Source: Ileibacterium sp.
Lineage (GTDB): Bacteria > Bacillota_I > Bacilli_A > Erysipelotrichales > Erysipelotrichaceae
Assembly: GCA_021443945.1 (NCBI GenBank)
Contig: JABUSF010000003.1
Coordinates: 120,487-134,033 of the forward strand
DNA length: 13,547 bases
Direction: 5' to 3'
Positions 13,499-13,547 of the stretch are shown here, one piece after another. Positions within the stretch are counted from its first letter, which is position 1; every line of letters begins with the position of its first letter. Position numbers and translations under genes: made by a program. Under the pieces are notes generated by a model. It did no database searches. It was not told the DNA's origin and saw only the letters and a list, made by a program, of their open reading frames with translations.

Positions 13499-13547
13499 AT
13501 GGTAGGAATTATTCTTGCTAGCCATGGTGAGTTCGCCAAAGGGATCA
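13499..13547 (+). CDS. PTS mannose-family EIIA component, 3' end outside window
   Basis: Only the first 16 residues are visible, MVGIILASHGEFAKGI. The IIxASHGxxAxG pattern is the N-terminus of mannose/fructose/sorbose-family EIIA domains. H9 matches the histidine phosphorylated by HPr in that family (H10 in E. coli ManX). The protein would pass phosphate to EIIB during uptake of a sugar. AGGAGG at 13481-13486 precedes the ATG by 12 bases, slightly far but strong. The gene follows a long AT-rich control region, so it is probably the first gene of a PTS operon; the sugar is not inferable. Confidence 0.8.
   Translation, partial: MVGIILASHGEFAKGI

Overview
The window reads as a low-to-mid GC Gram-positive (Firmicutes) chromosome. 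The evidence is a TagO-type lipid carrier transferase, CpsA-like LCP proteins, a PcrA-type helicase, strong AGGAGG-like ribosome binding sites, U-tract terminators and a mannose-family PTS gene. The overall style, including LCP proteins with a Cx5C pair, suggests Erysipelotrichia. That placement is an inference from impression, not from a search.

Left part (1-5649, + strand) is the end of a surface polysaccharide locus. It holds a Wzx-like flippase cut by the window edge, an LCP ligase with a proline-rich tail of nine 5-residue repeats, then, after a terminator, a GT2 glycosyltransferase and a WbaP-like initiating sugar phosphotransferase. These supply initiation, chain building, export and attachment of a glycopolymer. 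Facing this cluster is a TagO/WecA-type GlcNAc-1-P transferase (5691-6773, - strand, probable TTG start), which would start a second undecaprenyl-linked polymer. The convergent pair shares one bidirectional terminator whose right arm is coding sequence of the TagO gene.

Middle and right (6938-12983, + strand) is a tight four-gene operon: a YegS/DagK-like lipid kinase with a probable leaderless start, a PcrA/UvrD helicase, a second LCP-like membrane protein whose LCP motifs have lost several key residues, and a GlmU-like left-handed beta-helix acyltransferase. It ends at a clear terminator (12995-13018).

The last 500 bases are an AT-rich intergenic stretch with palindromes, direct repeats, a cre-like site and a GC-rich structured leader. 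They precede the first 16 codons of a PTS mannose-family EIIA gene. No tRNA, rRNA, CRISPR array or insertion sequence is visible. The most interesting items are the degenerate LCP paralogue carrying a long acidic cytoplasmic tail, the structured PTS leader with competing pairings, and the terminator embedded in the TagO reading frame.
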